Shown: positions 23,811 to 35,661, counted from the first letter of the stretch. The stretch is 64,000 nt of DNA from Silene conica (GCA_029255685.2 CM055319.2:23778247-23842246); one strand, 5' to 3'. Program-made: numbers and translations. The notes: generated by a model from the letters alone, not told the origin.

Positions 23811-24599
23811 GGCAACTAATTTATATTTGTTTTTGTTTATTTTTGTCTTTTTGTCTCAAGGGACATTCGTTCCTTGAGGCAGTTTTACTCTTTTTTTGTT
23901 GTTTTTGTGTATGCCCAGATCTAACAGGTTAGAGATTGTTCCTTTCAATCCCGAACCCGAAAGAACCTTCCGTGCTCGACAAAGACTTCAGAGAAAATAA
24001 AGTCAAGTGGAAGACTTGAGTACATTTGACTTCGAGCAATTTACCTTTGTAGAAGATCAGCCCTTTGAAGAGGACACACCAATTTCTACATTTATCCTCT
24101 CCGCGGCACTCAGAATGTCGACTCTTGCTAGTCATTCTGAGCCCACCTTGGCTTCTATTCCCAATGGTTTCAAACTCCCTACTACTGATAAAGGGACGTT
24201 TGAAATCAAGCCTTCTTACATTAGCCTTGTAGAACGAAACCTTTTTGGTGGTAAGGCCGGAGAAGATCCAGCTAAGCATATGGAGAAATTTGTTACTTAT
24301 TGTTGTTCTATCCCTCTGTCTGCAGGTGTAACTCAAGATCAAGTGAAGCAGACTTTATTTCCTTTCTCCTTGAAAGATGATGCAGAATAGTGGCTGCGAG
24401 AGTTAGATACGGAAGCAACCTCCATCAAGGATTGGAATTCTCTTGCCCTTACCTTTTACAAAAGGTATTTCCCTCCAAAAAAGAGGAACAACTTGAGAGG
24501 GTAGATTAAAAGCTTCAAACAAAGCCCCACCGAAAATCTATATGAAGCTTGGGTCCGTTTCAAGAGGCTAGTTCGATCAGTTCCTCACCGAGGTTTCGA

Positions 24600-27136
24600 T
24601 GAGGGAGAAGTACCCTGAGCTGTTTACCTAAGGTATGTTACGAGGACGTAACTTTCTTTTTAGGAGGGCAGAATGTGACAATTCGTGTTTAACATACTTT
24701 TATTAGTTTGAACATTATATGATATCACTTTCTGTGTTCGTTGCATGCTTAATGATCAGTTTGGTTGACCTTGGGATGGTGAATTTCAGGACGAAGTTCA
24801 TTTTAAGGAGGGACGACTGCAATACTCCGTATTTTCTATTTCGTTTTAATTAATAATTTAATATTTATTTGTAAGACGACGGGTTTTAAAGCGAAACCAA
24901 TTGGTGAACGAGGTGTGTTATGCATTAGTATTTCGAGTCGTGTATGCGAATACTTAACGAAACCGTATTTGATTCATGTTATTTGGGTATTGGAGTGCGT
25001 GAAGGGGCTGACCCATACACGGATAGCCGTGTCATTGGGCCTAGGGTTGCGTGCCAACATAGCCCATACACGCTTTTGCTTATTTGAAATCAGAATTTCA
25101 GAAACCTCATCACAGCCGTCATATATATACACCATAATAACATCTTATTTTTGACCTATCAACACAAAACAACACATCCACACTACTGCCGCCACATCTG
25201 AGACTGCTTAGGAGAACCTTACACGGTGGTATAAGGGTGCTAGGGCCGTTCGAAACACCATGGAAATAGGTATGTTCACAACAGTCTTCGTCCTTTAATT
25301 TCCCCCTATTTTCCCTTTCGTTTGTAAGCGATAATTCAGATCGTAAGTCATGTATAGTCTCTGATCTGTTATGAATAGTAATCTAGGATGTTTAGTAGTC
25401 GTTTTTAGACCTTAGTTGTGTTGTTGTTGACTGCTTAGGACCACCGTCGAATGGCGTTTTACCACCGTGTCAGAATCGTTTTTTTAGTTGTTTTATTTCA
25501 GAGCAGTTGATGTAAACGCATAGGGTTGTTGATGAATTCGATGACATCTCTGTTCACGTTCGTTTTGGGTGTCAGGGGTGTTATGTTGGTGGTAGTCTTG
25601 GGGTTTGAATGGTGGTGTTCGTGGTGGTTTTGGGTTACTGTGTCGGTTAGTAGGGTGGTGTTTGTTTGGGGTGGCTATACCGTAAAACAGAATCAGGGGC
25701 GTGACACAGGTTGTTGTAACGGTTGTTGTGGGTTACTGTTGCGGCGTCGGCGACCACCATTGACCAGCCTGGTGATGTCGCAGGTGGAGTCAGTGGTGGT
25801 GGTTGGTGCCAAAAGCGGTGTTTGTCGGGGTGGTTCACTGTGACAGTCTGCGTGTTGCCTTGTAACAATGTGCTGGGTATGGCGTGTAACTTGTAGGGTG
25901 ATTTTAATTGGATTGTTGTTATCATTGATTTCATTACACTAATTATTAATATTATTGTTTTATTTATATTGTATTATTGTTATTATTATTAATAATTTTT
26001 ATGCTAATGGTACTATAAATAGTATTAATCATGTGTTAGTAATTATTGGGATTGTTACTATTGTTAAGCTATATTGTGATTATTAATAATTATCTATATT
26101 GTTGTGATATAATAATAATTGTTTGGTTGAGTTTATGCTATTTTTGTAAGTCTAAAAATAATAAGTCTAAAAATAGTAAGTTATATTTAGTAAATGATAA
26201 TTGTATGTTATGGGCATGCTTGTATGTGGATATATTCACAATGTGTTATAGATAAATCAATTAGGAACATGATCAAGTAATTTTAGTAGCGTTTGTTTAT
26301 ATGAGTAGAATTTGATATGAGTAATAATTATAGGAACGAATTTCGAGGAGGAACATTATTAGACGGTGATTGCTTGTCCAGACTTGCTATTCCAGGTAGG
26401 ATACACTGGTACCATGTTTTATGATTGGTTGTGAATGTATGTGGTTTTTGCATGTTATGGATGCAAGTATGATTTGTATGAGCATGATATCTTATGGTTA
26501 GTTTTATTGGTATTGCATTCATGAGCATGCATGTGCATTGGATATTGAGAAAGTTGTGGATCAGATGTTGATCTGATATAAAGCTCAGGGTGGTTCTGCA
26601 GACCAGGCATGGTGTCTTATCAACTGTTGAGCCGGTGTTCGGTGACGACCGATTATAGTCTGCCGGGAGGTTCGATATGGCTTAGTGCAAGGGTATGAGA
26701 ATGAAATTTTGATTGAGCTCGAGCATTGCATGACATTTGCATATCACATTGGTTGCATTATATATTATTGTGTTATCCTACTCAACCGCGAGGTTGACAG
26801 TGTATTCGTGTTCACCTACAAGATCCGGAATGGGGAGTAGATCTTTCAGGTCAGAGACAGGTGGACTAGGACTGGGCATGGAGGAGAGACATGGACTGGA
26901 CCTACCTAGCTTTAGATCACTTAGTCTCTTTTATAGTTCTTCACTTGTTCTATTTCAGTGTTTGGAAGTTTAGTTGGACTATGTCTTGTATCAGTTTCCA
27001 GTTTAACTATTTATAATTTAAAGTACTGTGTTTCTTTCACTGTGATAATCTACTACCCTGGTTTATCCAGGATGGTAACAATCCTACTTACTCCGGAAGT
27101 CCTAGTTCAGGCTCCTAGGTAAATGGGGGTGTTACA
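24600..27136 (+). mobile_element. Tekay-like 3' end plus LTR, inserted in gag
   Basis: The segment starts inside the 3' internal region of a Tekay-like gypsy element (24600-24817, ending in the polypurine tract TTTTAAGGAGGGACGAC). It continues into a 2319-bp LTR at 24818-27136 (TGCAATACTCCG ... GGGGGTGTTACA). A TATA-like CATATATATACACC lies at about 25118. The LTR belongs to the family of the one at 59391: both share CAACC(G/T)CG(A/C)GGTTGAC and GGAATGGGGAGTAGAT blocks near their 3' ends. A 30-bp stretch of gag is duplicated on both sides (24570-24599, 27137-27166; 28 of 30 identical). Confidence 0.75.
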
Positions 27137-27771
27137 AGTTCGATCAGTTCCTCACCATGGTTTCGAGATTTGGTTCATTTGTAACCAGTTTTACAACGGG
27201 TTGTATGACGATCACCGTGCTTTGCTAGATTCTTCAGCCAATGGTAGGTTCCAAAATAACACCTTCGATATTCAAGCTTGGAATCTGATTGATGAGATGG
27301 CCACCCATACCTCTGAATATGGCAATCCAAGAGGTAGTACGAGGGGAGTTGGTTCAGATGGAGCTATTGCAGCTTAGTTAGAAGCCCTCACGGCTCAAAT
27401 TGCGGAGTTACAGACTACCCAATCCTTGGGTAGGCAACATTGGTTCATGCCATGGTTCAGCAAGAGGTGCCTTGTGAGAGATGTCGTATTGATGGCCACA
27501 TTGCAGCCAGATGTATAAGCTCCATTGAGCAAGTACATGCCTTCCAATCCTTCCGACGAGGTGCTCCTTATCAACAATCCACCTATGTTGCTCCTCACTT
27601 TCGTGGTAATCAACCACCGCAAGGGAACTTTCAAAGGTCGAATCAAGGAGGTTTTCAACCAATGCAACCCCCTCCTCCACCTCCGTACAATGACTTCGGA
27701 GAGATGAAAGCTATGTTGTAGCAAAGTTTGCAGATTCAATGGAAACAGACTACCCAAATTTTTGAACTTAT

Positions 27772-28940
27772 TGTTAGGTTTAAATACCTATTATAGTCAT
27801 ACTAATGTGATTATCTTATAACATTAAGATCTTATGCATGCTTAACTTGAAACAAACGAGATTCAAGGGAGAAATTCGAGCACCCTTACAATGCTATACA
27901 CGGCTATATTAGGGCACAAGTGAAGACACCTTCTTCACTTGTTCTTGAGCTTTCAACATGGAATGATCCTCCTTGAGCCTTCAAAGAGATGACCTCCAAA
28001 AGATGAACACCAAGACACACTACTCTCAAATGTATTTTGTATTTTATTTGCTAGAACACAATACAAAAATGCTAGTTTATGAAGGAGGGTACACGGTTTA
28101 GGGTGTGAGTAAAAAGATGTTTTTCTTTCTTTTTCTCTCTACCAAAACCTAAAGCTAACACAAGAATGAATGAAACCCTTGAGCAAGAACATGTTTTGTT
28201 CTTCTCAAGTGTGCCGTGAGCCATGGGGTAGGGTGCCCAATGGATGGCTTCCTCAAAACACACCCATATCTCCCACTTTGAGTTATACATTAATTAGATG
28301 TCTTTAGATGTTTTATAACATTATCTTATAATGTGTAATATTGTGTATGTGTGTATGTCACACAGTTCAATCAACCGAAATGGACCTATACACAATACTT
28401 ATTAATATGTCATGGATCAAGTACATCGATCATATTATTTTACGTAATTTGTAGTTTAACTCTTTAAACTCTTAATTTGTAAAATTAGTGGTAATTAAAT
28501 AATTACTTACATCTAATTAATTATACTTTGTTACTACAACAATTGTAGTTTTAAATAATTCATTCAAGTAATTTTACGTTTCATAAACATATAAATAATA
28601 GTGATAACATTTCGATAACTAAAACATTTTAACTTATAATCTTATTATAAATTTTCTCCTCATATAATTTATAAACTAGAAATGAACTAACTCGTATCAA
28701 TATACAGTTATTTCATTTATCATTAAGAGAGTTGTCCTATAGGTGTGACCTAAAGGGATCAACTGGTCACCACCGTCATTACGACAGTAATGTCAATCTC
28801 TAGCAAGCCAATCATTACCGATTAATGTTGACCAGTTGACTTATGATAAAGAATCATCCCCTGAATATTCTTTTACAGAGATTTGTCAATTATTTATCAT
28901 TGACGTGATCACATTATTGTGGAGGACACTCACTCCAACA
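27772..28940 (+). mobile_element. Solo LTR, copia-type
   Basis: A 1169-bp segment begins TGTTAGG and ends CCAACA. It is flanked by perfect 5-bp target duplications CTTAT (27767-27771 and 28941-28945) and interrupts the gag frame exactly. No internal retroelement sequence is present, so it was left by LTR-LTR recombination. The TGTTAGG/CCAACA termini suit Ty1/copia. Orientation is inferred only from the TG...CA ends and a longer AT-rich 5' half. Confidence 0.85.
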
Positions 28941-29198
28941 CTTATTGCTCACAATAAGATTTTGGATACCCAAGTAGCTCAATTGGCAACTCAGAACTCA
29001 TCCCGGCAATCCGGACAACTCCCTCCTCAAGGTAAGCAATCCCATGAGCAAGTGAATTTCATTTCCTTACGAAGTGGTACTTCTTATGCAGGTCCGCAAA
29101 TGCCCTTGAATGATGGGGAAGAGATTGGAAGAGAAAGTGTTGATGAGTCTCATGATTTGGAGATTAACGAGGAGAAAAATACGCCCAGTACCGAGGTC

Positions 29199-29302
29199 CC
29201 TCGATCGAGATCCACCGTACTCGATCGAGGAACCCACCCAGAAACTGCACATGTACGACAATTAAGGTCCCTCGATCGAGGACAAACCTTACTCGATCGA
29301 GG
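29199..29302. repeat. CCTCGATCGAGG cassette inside gag
   Basis: The same two-pair arrangement as in the LTR: sites at 29199-29210, 29219-29230, 29270-29281 and 29291-29302, pairs 71 bp apart, with the GGTCC and GAACC brackets conserved. The spacer also matches the LTR (TACGACAAT just before the second GGTCC). It is translated in the gag frame. Confidence 0.95.
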
Positions 29303-29432
29303 AACCCCAGTAAGTGACAACATTGATCCAAAAGATACGAAAAAGGCCATAGCAACCGAACCCATTCAAATTCAACTACCTTTTCCACATCGATTGAAGC
29401 AATCCAAACTTTAACAACAGTTTGGGAAGTTT

Positions 29433-30477
29433 ATGAAGGTAGTCAAGGATCTTCAAGTGAGTGTACCATTTACTGACTTGGTCACTCAAGTGTCGGCCTA
29501 TGCTAAGTTCTTGAAGGATATTCTATCAAAGAAGAGATCTTTCAATGAGATAGAGACCGTCGCATTCACTCAAGAATGCAATTCCAGCTTCCAAGCCAAT
29601 CTTTTACCTAAGCTGAAGGATATAGGGAGTTTTTCTATCCCTTGTTATGTTGGTAGTATAGCGATAGATAGAGCATTATGTCATGCCTTATTCTATTTTT
29701 CAGCAGTTAAACATGGGTCAATTAAAGGCTACTACTATGACCCTACAAATGGCTGGCCGATCTTTAAAACACCCTTTAAGTATCTTAGAAGATGTGTCAG
29801 TCAGAGTAAGGAAATATTTTATCCCGAATGACTTTGTAGTAATGGATATTGCTGAAGACTCCCGCGTTCCTATCATTCTTGGGAGACCCTTCCTTCACAC
29901 GGTAGGGACGCTCATTGATGTTAGGGCCGTTAGTCTAACCTTTAGAATAGGAGATGACTTTATCACTTTTCGCATTCCTAAAACTTCTAATCCATCAAAG
30001 CCTGCGCCTACTTGTCGTATGATTCATGTTATTGATGCTCCTACTGATTTTTCTTCTGATCCCGGGAGCATATGGTGTAAGGAAGCAGATGAAATCGAGC
30101 ATTTGCTTTACCGAGATGAGCCTCATCCTCCTCCAATCTACAATTCTGAAATAGATGACGTCATAGAAGCCGAACTGGATGCTTGGGAAGCTGAAATGCT
30201 CAAAGATGACCAACCATCTAAGGACCAGGAAGATACAAAGGATCTCACTGATGATCCCATTTTAGACCTACCTACCTCGAAAGACTTTGAACAATTTTGT
30301 TTTTGCGAATTTAGCTTTGTACCGATTGAGACTGAACTTAGGCATTTCGTTTTGCTTGTACTATACACTTGTATCATTTTGTGGTACTACCTAAGCCTGT
30401 GGGTAGCACATGCACTTAGTTTTGACCTTCTTCTGCGGGCATTGAATTGCCTTGATACAGTCGCACTGGAGCTTTAA
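29433..30477 (+). pseudogene. Athila/Tat protease region, active site deleted
   Basis: The region upstream of the protease (KDLQVSVPFTDLVTQVSAYA, FLKDILSKKRSFNEIE) and the protease N-terminal strand (IGSFSIPCYVGSIAIDRALC) lie in one frame to about 29670. The rest continues in the next frame (MPYSIFQQLNMGQLK, then VPIILGRPFLHTVGTLIDVR) to 30477. The join loses the residues that hold the catalytic aspartate in this family, so a small frameshifting deletion removed the active site. After the protease the frame runs through an acidic stretch and into a hydrophobic tail (LLVLYTCIILWYYLSLW) with no RT similarity. Confidence 0.85.
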
Positions 30478-32198
30478 GGTCACAAAAAGTTGTCTTCGTT
30501 GTGTATGAATCGTCAAGACCCTCATTTTGCAGCTGGTTTGGGGGAGCTCTCATGCCTTTCAGCTGGTATTATCTTTTTTTTTACTTAGTGTGTGGTCTTT
30601 TCCTCTTTATTTCCGATTGTTAGTAGTGTCCTTTAGGGTGCTGGTTATATTTTATATTGTGCCTTACATGCTGTTTAGGTCACATGAGGACAGCGTGACA
30701 TTTAGGTTTGGGGGAGAGTCTTTATTTTATGGTACGTTGTGTGCTTAAAAAAAACAAAAATCCAAAAATATGTTTTTTCTTTCATTTTTCTTTTATTTTT
30801 AGGTCGAGTCTTGGTGAATTTAGTTAACAATGATGATAATTTGCCTTTGTTTTTAGCATTTAAATCCCAATAGCTATTCATATACATCGTTTTGTCTTAT
30901 TGTATGAAAATAAAGCTAATAGCCTAAGTTTTGACCGTTTTTGACTTGCCTTTTACTGATTAGATTTGACAATTTTTGTTGGTAAACTACTTAAATTCTG
31001 AGGTCTTTAGAGCTTCCTAGGTCAGGAACATCAATAAACTGGTTTCATGGTTATTTAGGCTTGATTGTAGTTCTCCTTGTGGAATGTGTAATATCAAACT
31101 GCATAAGTGTGACATTGATTTCTTGATATGTTTATGCTTTCATATTTTGACTGAGTACATAAGAAAGGAAATTCTTACCCTTCAAATAAACCTCACATAA
31201 TTGAACTGACTTGATTTTATACCCTTGAAATTGAGATCTTTATGTTTAGCTCATTTGACTGATTTTGGCCTATTTTATATCCCATTATTTAAGCTACAAT
31301 CCCAGAATTTGCCTACCCATTCAAGACAGTCACAATTGCTTGTTTATCATATCTATTTTACTTTTATGGTTGATAAAGAGACCATTGATGTCTTGTGGTA
31401 TGGTAATTGTTGACAATTGTGTTAATCTCTTATGTGGAAAAAGAAAAAAAAGTATGAAGCAAAGAAAAAGAAAAAAAAAGGAAAAAAAAGAGAAAAAGAA
31501 AAATCGAAAAAGAAAATAAAAAGAAAAAGAAAAAGAAAAAAAATTAAATAAATAAATGCTTCATTTGGTTTTGTTAAGAGATTGAAAGAGGGTTACTAGA
31601 GCTTATTTTGCCTTTGGAGAGTGTTCATTTGTCTCTCATATGCTGTAATCTTGAGACAATTTCTCTAGTTGGAGTATTTTTGTTGTAGGTTTGGTCTTGC
31701 TTAACAAGTGTAGCTGCGACTACCGTCTTAGCCTCACATATCCAAACGTGCTTAAGCACAAACCACTTCTATACCATCACTCAAATAGCCATCTTCTTTG
31801 TCCTGAAATCATATACTCTAGTCTTTATTATGATTGCATATTAGTTGGGGAAATCTCTATCATATTAGATTGCATGCATGTTTCATAAGTTGAGTGAGTG
31901 TCTTAGTTCTTTCTATCTTACAAATAATTCACCCTCTTATGAGTGATTGAGTGAATCCGCGAGAATCCGACTAATTTGTCTTGCAAGATTTAAATGTACT
32001 TGGCTATCGTCTACATTACGGTTTCACCTTTAGTTATGAGCTGCGTTTTCTACTTTGCTCATTACTTTGTTATATCTATAACTTGAGATTTATTGCATTA
32101 ACATTAGCGTTGAGTTATTTTATTCACCATTGTATGTGTCTTTTGTTTAGAGTCTTGGCTTTGCTTGAGGACAAGCAAAGAAATGGTTTGAGGGATTT
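30478..32198 (+). other. 3' untranslated region of the Athila/Tat element
   Basis: Where RT, RNase H and integrase would follow, only non-coding AT-rich DNA is found. It contains G-runs (GGTTTGGGGGAG at about 30536 and 30708) of the polypurine type common in these elements, an A/G-only tract at 31436-31541, and a purine stretch just before the 3' LTR. No coding similarity is visible. Confidence 0.75.
31436..31541 (+). repeat. Purine-only tract (AAAAAG-type)
   Basis: About 100 bases composed almost wholly of A and G in AAAAAG and AAAAAAAG units. It may reflect slippage from a polypurine tract or serve as a secondary plus-strand priming region. It is low complexity and not coding. Confidence 0.9.
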
Positions 32199-33693
32199 TG
32201 ATGAGTCATATTTATATATACTTTAATCCCTCCTCTTAGCATCTTTTGCTACGGTTCTGTGATTAAAATTAGTATTTTTATGTGACTTTTAGTAGAATAT
32301 CGATACTTCTGTATTTTTGTGTATAAATGCAGAATGGATGCATTTGTGGAATATAAGAGTGATTTATAGCACCATAAAATCAACAAGACAAAGCACAAGA
32401 AGATATCCAATAACTAATGAAGAATAAATGATAAGAATTGAAGCTAGGCGAGCGAAAGAACAACTCCATATAACCAGTACCTAGTTATAAGGGCCATATC
32501 TCAGGCTATAAAAGTGATAATCAAGTGATTTTAATTGGAGGTGAAAGCTTATCCTTTTAGCTTTGCAACGCCGCCAAAATCGTTTGATTCTGACAAGTAA
32601 CGAAGAAATGACGGACGTTTGAACTTCAGTGCGCAAAACAAGAATTGCACACTGAGAGGTCCCTCGATCGAGGACAGCTCAACCTCGATCAAGGAACCTT
32701 TTTCTCAGGAACGCGCAGCTACGACAATAGGTCCCTCGATCGAGTACATCTTGTCCTCAATTGAGGAACCTTTTCACGACGGGTTTCTTTCCGGAAACCT
32801 TCCAAAATCATTCCTTATGTTTTATTATATAAGAGAGTCGTGCCCCCTAGCTAAATCACGCCTTCTTTACCCTAATTTCAGTCCTCTTTCTTTCTTTTAG
32901 TCTAGTTTTACAAATTCTCAAATTAAATTAGCTTTTAGTTTTATGCATCAGACCTTGTCTTCCATTAGGGTATTATTGTTAATCATTCTTTATTTCTATT
33001 GTCAATTAAGTTCTTGTTACTCCTTCATATCTTTAATTATGTTATCCATCATTTTTCCTCTTTTCTTTGTTGTTTTTGTTGTTATTATGCGTAGCTAATT
33101 TAGCCTTCTAGGGAAAATGGGGATCTAGGTTGTTAGGAGGGGGTTTACCTTATGAATTGATAGTTAAATTGCCTTTTGTTATTGTTTAGCTTATCGTCTT
33201 AATCGTCTTAAATCTAATTGATTGATTACCGACCGAAGTTAATGAATTAGTCTTGCATATTAGGATTATCACCGATCGGGTTAAGACTAATATATAGAGG
33301 CAACGATAACTAAATAGACATAGTTTAATGATAGCGACCGCATGTTAACCTATATCTAAAGGGAATATTGAATCGACCGATCATATTACCTTCAATAACA
33401 TAATTAGCCCTATCAATGATTAAATCTCACCCATGAATAACTATCTTGTGAACCTGATCCCTAGACTTTTACTTATTATTGTTTCTTATCTTTGCTTTAT
33501 ATTGCTTCTAGTTGTTAGAAATCACAACCAATCAAACAACCAAACTTGTGACCCCTTAAGACGTATATAAATATTAACAAACTGAAATTAATCACCGCCT
33601 CCCTGTGGATACGATACCCTACTTACCTCTAGCTATTTGTTAGTAGTAATTTAGGTTTACTTTGATTAAGGTGATACGACTTTAGCCTTATCA
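32199..33693 (+). repeat. 3' LTR of the Athila/Tat element
   Basis: A 1495-bp copy beginning TGATGAGTCATATT and ending GCCTTATCA. The palindrome cassette lies at 32662-32766, with one site changed to CCTCGATCAAGG. The element's right target-site pentamer AGGAG follows. Confidence 0.9.
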
Positions 33694-33698
33694 AGGAG

Positions 33699-34190
33699 AC
33701 TATGAGTAACACTATTGGTTTTGTTTGAACACTTTGATTTTATAGTAGTTTCAAACAATATTACCTGGAATTTATGTCCAAGAAACTACGTAAAGAAAGC
33801 ACTATGTACATCAAATAAATCATCCCGAGAAAATATGTGTCATACTTTGTTTGATTTTCAGTTCGTTTTTCTACTAAGATGAGAGTACCCGTAGAGGATT
33901 ACCTAAGCGTACTAAAATACGACCAAAAACTACGAAGTAGTATAGCTATAGCACGACACACACCTACTTGACCATTTCAGTTTAATTTCAACTTTCTTTT
34001 GTTCATTTTAATCCAACTCAATTTTGCTCAGCTTTATTAAATTTAATTCAACTTTGTTATAGTTATACTTGATATATTTATTACCACCACCACCATTGTC
34101 ATTATCATTATTTTATGCTCGATTCAGTTTAATTCAATCAAATTCAAATTTGATCAGTTAATCGACATTTAATAATTTACTTGAGTTATG
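33699..34190. other. Non-coding flank of the Athila/Tat insertion
   Basis: AT-rich sequence with no recognisable gene or element. It may be the continuation of the Helitron-like body interrupted at 22294. Confidence 0.4.
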
Positions 34191-34227
34191 GAAATTGGAG
34201 ACTTAGCCTCATTCTATTTGGGTAAAA

Positions 34228-35158
34228 CGGATCAAAGCTTATATTCTGCAGGGTCAGAGCCATTGAGATGCTCAACCTAACTCAGCAGCTTCTTGGTTTT
34301 GGCGTAATGTGTTATCTGTGAAGAATGACCTTCTTGCTAAAGTTGAAAGGATTGCAGCCCAAATTAGTATTTCTGATGTGTATGATACTAATGCTTTTTA
34401 TGATGTTTTTAGGACTAAAAAAACTTCTTTCTTGGCACAAAACCATTCATGCTAATGAGGGGATCCCTAAGCATACATCTATTGCTTATCTAGCGACGCA
34501 GGGTGGTCTACCAACTGTAGATCTGATCTGCCGTAGAGGATTGCATCTGGTTAACCGTTGTATTTTATGTGTTGGTGCTGCCGAGTCTCATTCACATGTT
34601 TTCTTTGAATGTCATTACTCAGCTAAGGTTTAGAAGGCTGTCCAGCTTCAGTATGGTTTTAGTACTCACACTGCCAGGCTGAAGGATATTCTAAATTGGT
34701 ATTCACACTATAACAGAGGACAGAGTTGGCTTAAAAGGAGGCGCAGATGCAGTCTGGTCACTGTTATCTACTTTTTATGGCAGGAACGTAATGCTCGTAT
34801 CTTCAAAAGCCGTTGCCAAACTGAGGATAAAGTTGTTCAAGACATTGTTGGCCATGTTAATTCTCGAATGGTTCACAGCTCGTGTGGATTTGATGAAGCT
34901 GCTGTCAAGAGGAATTTGTATTAGGTGCTCTATTTTTGCGAATTGTTGTACATTGCAACTGTTTGCAGCCAGTTTTTTTTACATTGGTTTTCAATGTTTT
35001 TCTGGCAAGATAGATTCAAAAATGATCTGTCTTTTATTTTTTCCCCATTGGGGTTTTTTTAATAGGGAGCTACTCTGCCTTCCTTATAGTTTTGTCTAGG
35101 ATCTTGCTGTGTACACATTGATCATATATATAAGATCCTTGCTTTTCTGCAAAAAATT
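34228..35158 (+). pseudogene. 5'-truncated LINE, zf-RVT end
   Basis: The plus strand encodes the C-terminal zinc-binding region of an L1-like ORF2: IHANEGIPKHTSIAYLATQG, then CRRGLHLVNRCILCVGAAES and HSHVFFECHYSAKV. An in-frame stop and a frameshift break it. The 5' part begins with ASWFWRNVLSVKND in another frame. The tail ends in a short A run at 35153-35158. A possible target duplication is AATTTACTTGAGT (near 34172) against AATTTACTTAAGT (near 35156), with one change. It is unrelated in detail to the LINE at 35682. Confidence 0.8.
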
Positions 35159-35257
35159 TACTTAAGTACTAAAAGTTATTAATTATGTTTACTAATGCCA
35201 TAAAAAATGGTCTGAATAGTAAAATTGTCCAATTTCCACTTCGGAAATTACTTAGTG

Positions 35258-35288
35258 GCCCGTGCATCACACGGGCTTTAAATTTAGT
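35258..35288 (+). mobile_element. Helitron-like 3' end
   Basis: A perfect hairpin GCCCGTG-CATCA-CACGGGC (35258-35276) is followed after seven bases by TTAG/T (35284-35288). Hairpin plus CTRR is the Helitron 3' signature; here C is replaced by T. It could close the Helitron-like body that begins at 21621, with the Athila/Tat element and the LINE fragment inside. Confidence 0.45.
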
Positions 35289-35292
35289 AAAT

Positions 35293-35661
35293 ATATATTT
35301 GAGTCTTTTTTCGAGCGTCGTGGTAGTCTCCTACTTTTTTAAACTACTTAATTGGTTATTTTTTTTATATTTTAATTATGATTAACAATATACCCCACAT
35401 CCAAAAATTAGGAGAACAAATTAAAGAAAGTTTTAGTATATAAATATATATATTTGAGCTTTATTTCGAATGATGTGGCAGTCTCCAACTTTTTAAACTA
35501 TCTGATTAAATATTTTATATATTATATTATTTTATATTTTAATTAGGATTACCAATAAAGTTGATTATTAATTTATGAGTAACTATTATTTTAATTTGGA
35601 TTAACAATATATCTCACAACTAAAAATTTGAAGAACAAAAAGAGTTTTTTAGATTTTAATT
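35293..35661. repeat. AT-rich tandem array, left part
   Basis: Diverged units share GATTAACAATATATC, a CACATCTAAAAATTAGGAGA block and AAAGTTGATTATTAATTTTA, and some also carry TTTTTTCGAGCGNCGTGG. The LINE split this array, which continues at 41415. No coding sequence is present. Confidence 0.85.

Larger units (their letters stand above)
23911..29414 (+). pseudogene. Athila/Tat gag, broken and twice interrupted
   Basis: The frame opens at ATG 23911 (MPRSNRLEIVPFNPEPERTF) and is stopped in frame at 23998, 24388 and about 24501. The gag core is recognisable (LFGGKAGEDPAKHMEKFVTY; WNSLALTFYKRYFPPKKRNN; LYEAWVRFKRLVRSVPH). It is cut at about 24599 by a Tekay-like insertion and resumes at 27137 (HGFEIWFICNQFYNGL). 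A frameshift follows, then a zinc knuckle CERCRIDGHIAARC at 27473-27514. The solo copia LTR interrupts it at 27772 and it resumes at 28946. The C-terminal part includes the palindrome cassette, read as repeats of LDRGT, and ends at 29414. Gag packages element RNA, but this copy is dead. Confidence 0.85.
22295..33693 (+). mobile_element. Athila/Tat-type LTR retrotransposon, non-autonomous
   Basis: An 11.4-kb element with LTRs at 22295-23788 and 32199-33693, PBS at 23793, gag, protease and a 3' untranslated region. Flanking pentamers AAGAG (22290-22294) and AGGAG (33694-33698) look like a 5-bp target duplication with one change. The primer site TGGCGTCGTTGCCGGGGA is of the tRNA-Asp-type class used by Athila/Tat elements. 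Reverse transcriptase, RNase H and integrase are absent, so the copy depended on others to move. Two later insertions lie in gag: a Tekay-like piece (24600-27136) and a solo copia LTR (27772-28940). Confidence 0.85.

Noticed and set aside
31225..31519. Plus-strand frames before the purine tract in the Athila/Tat 3' region
   Set aside because: The lysine-rich end is the purine tract translated; nothing resembles an envelope or other known product.
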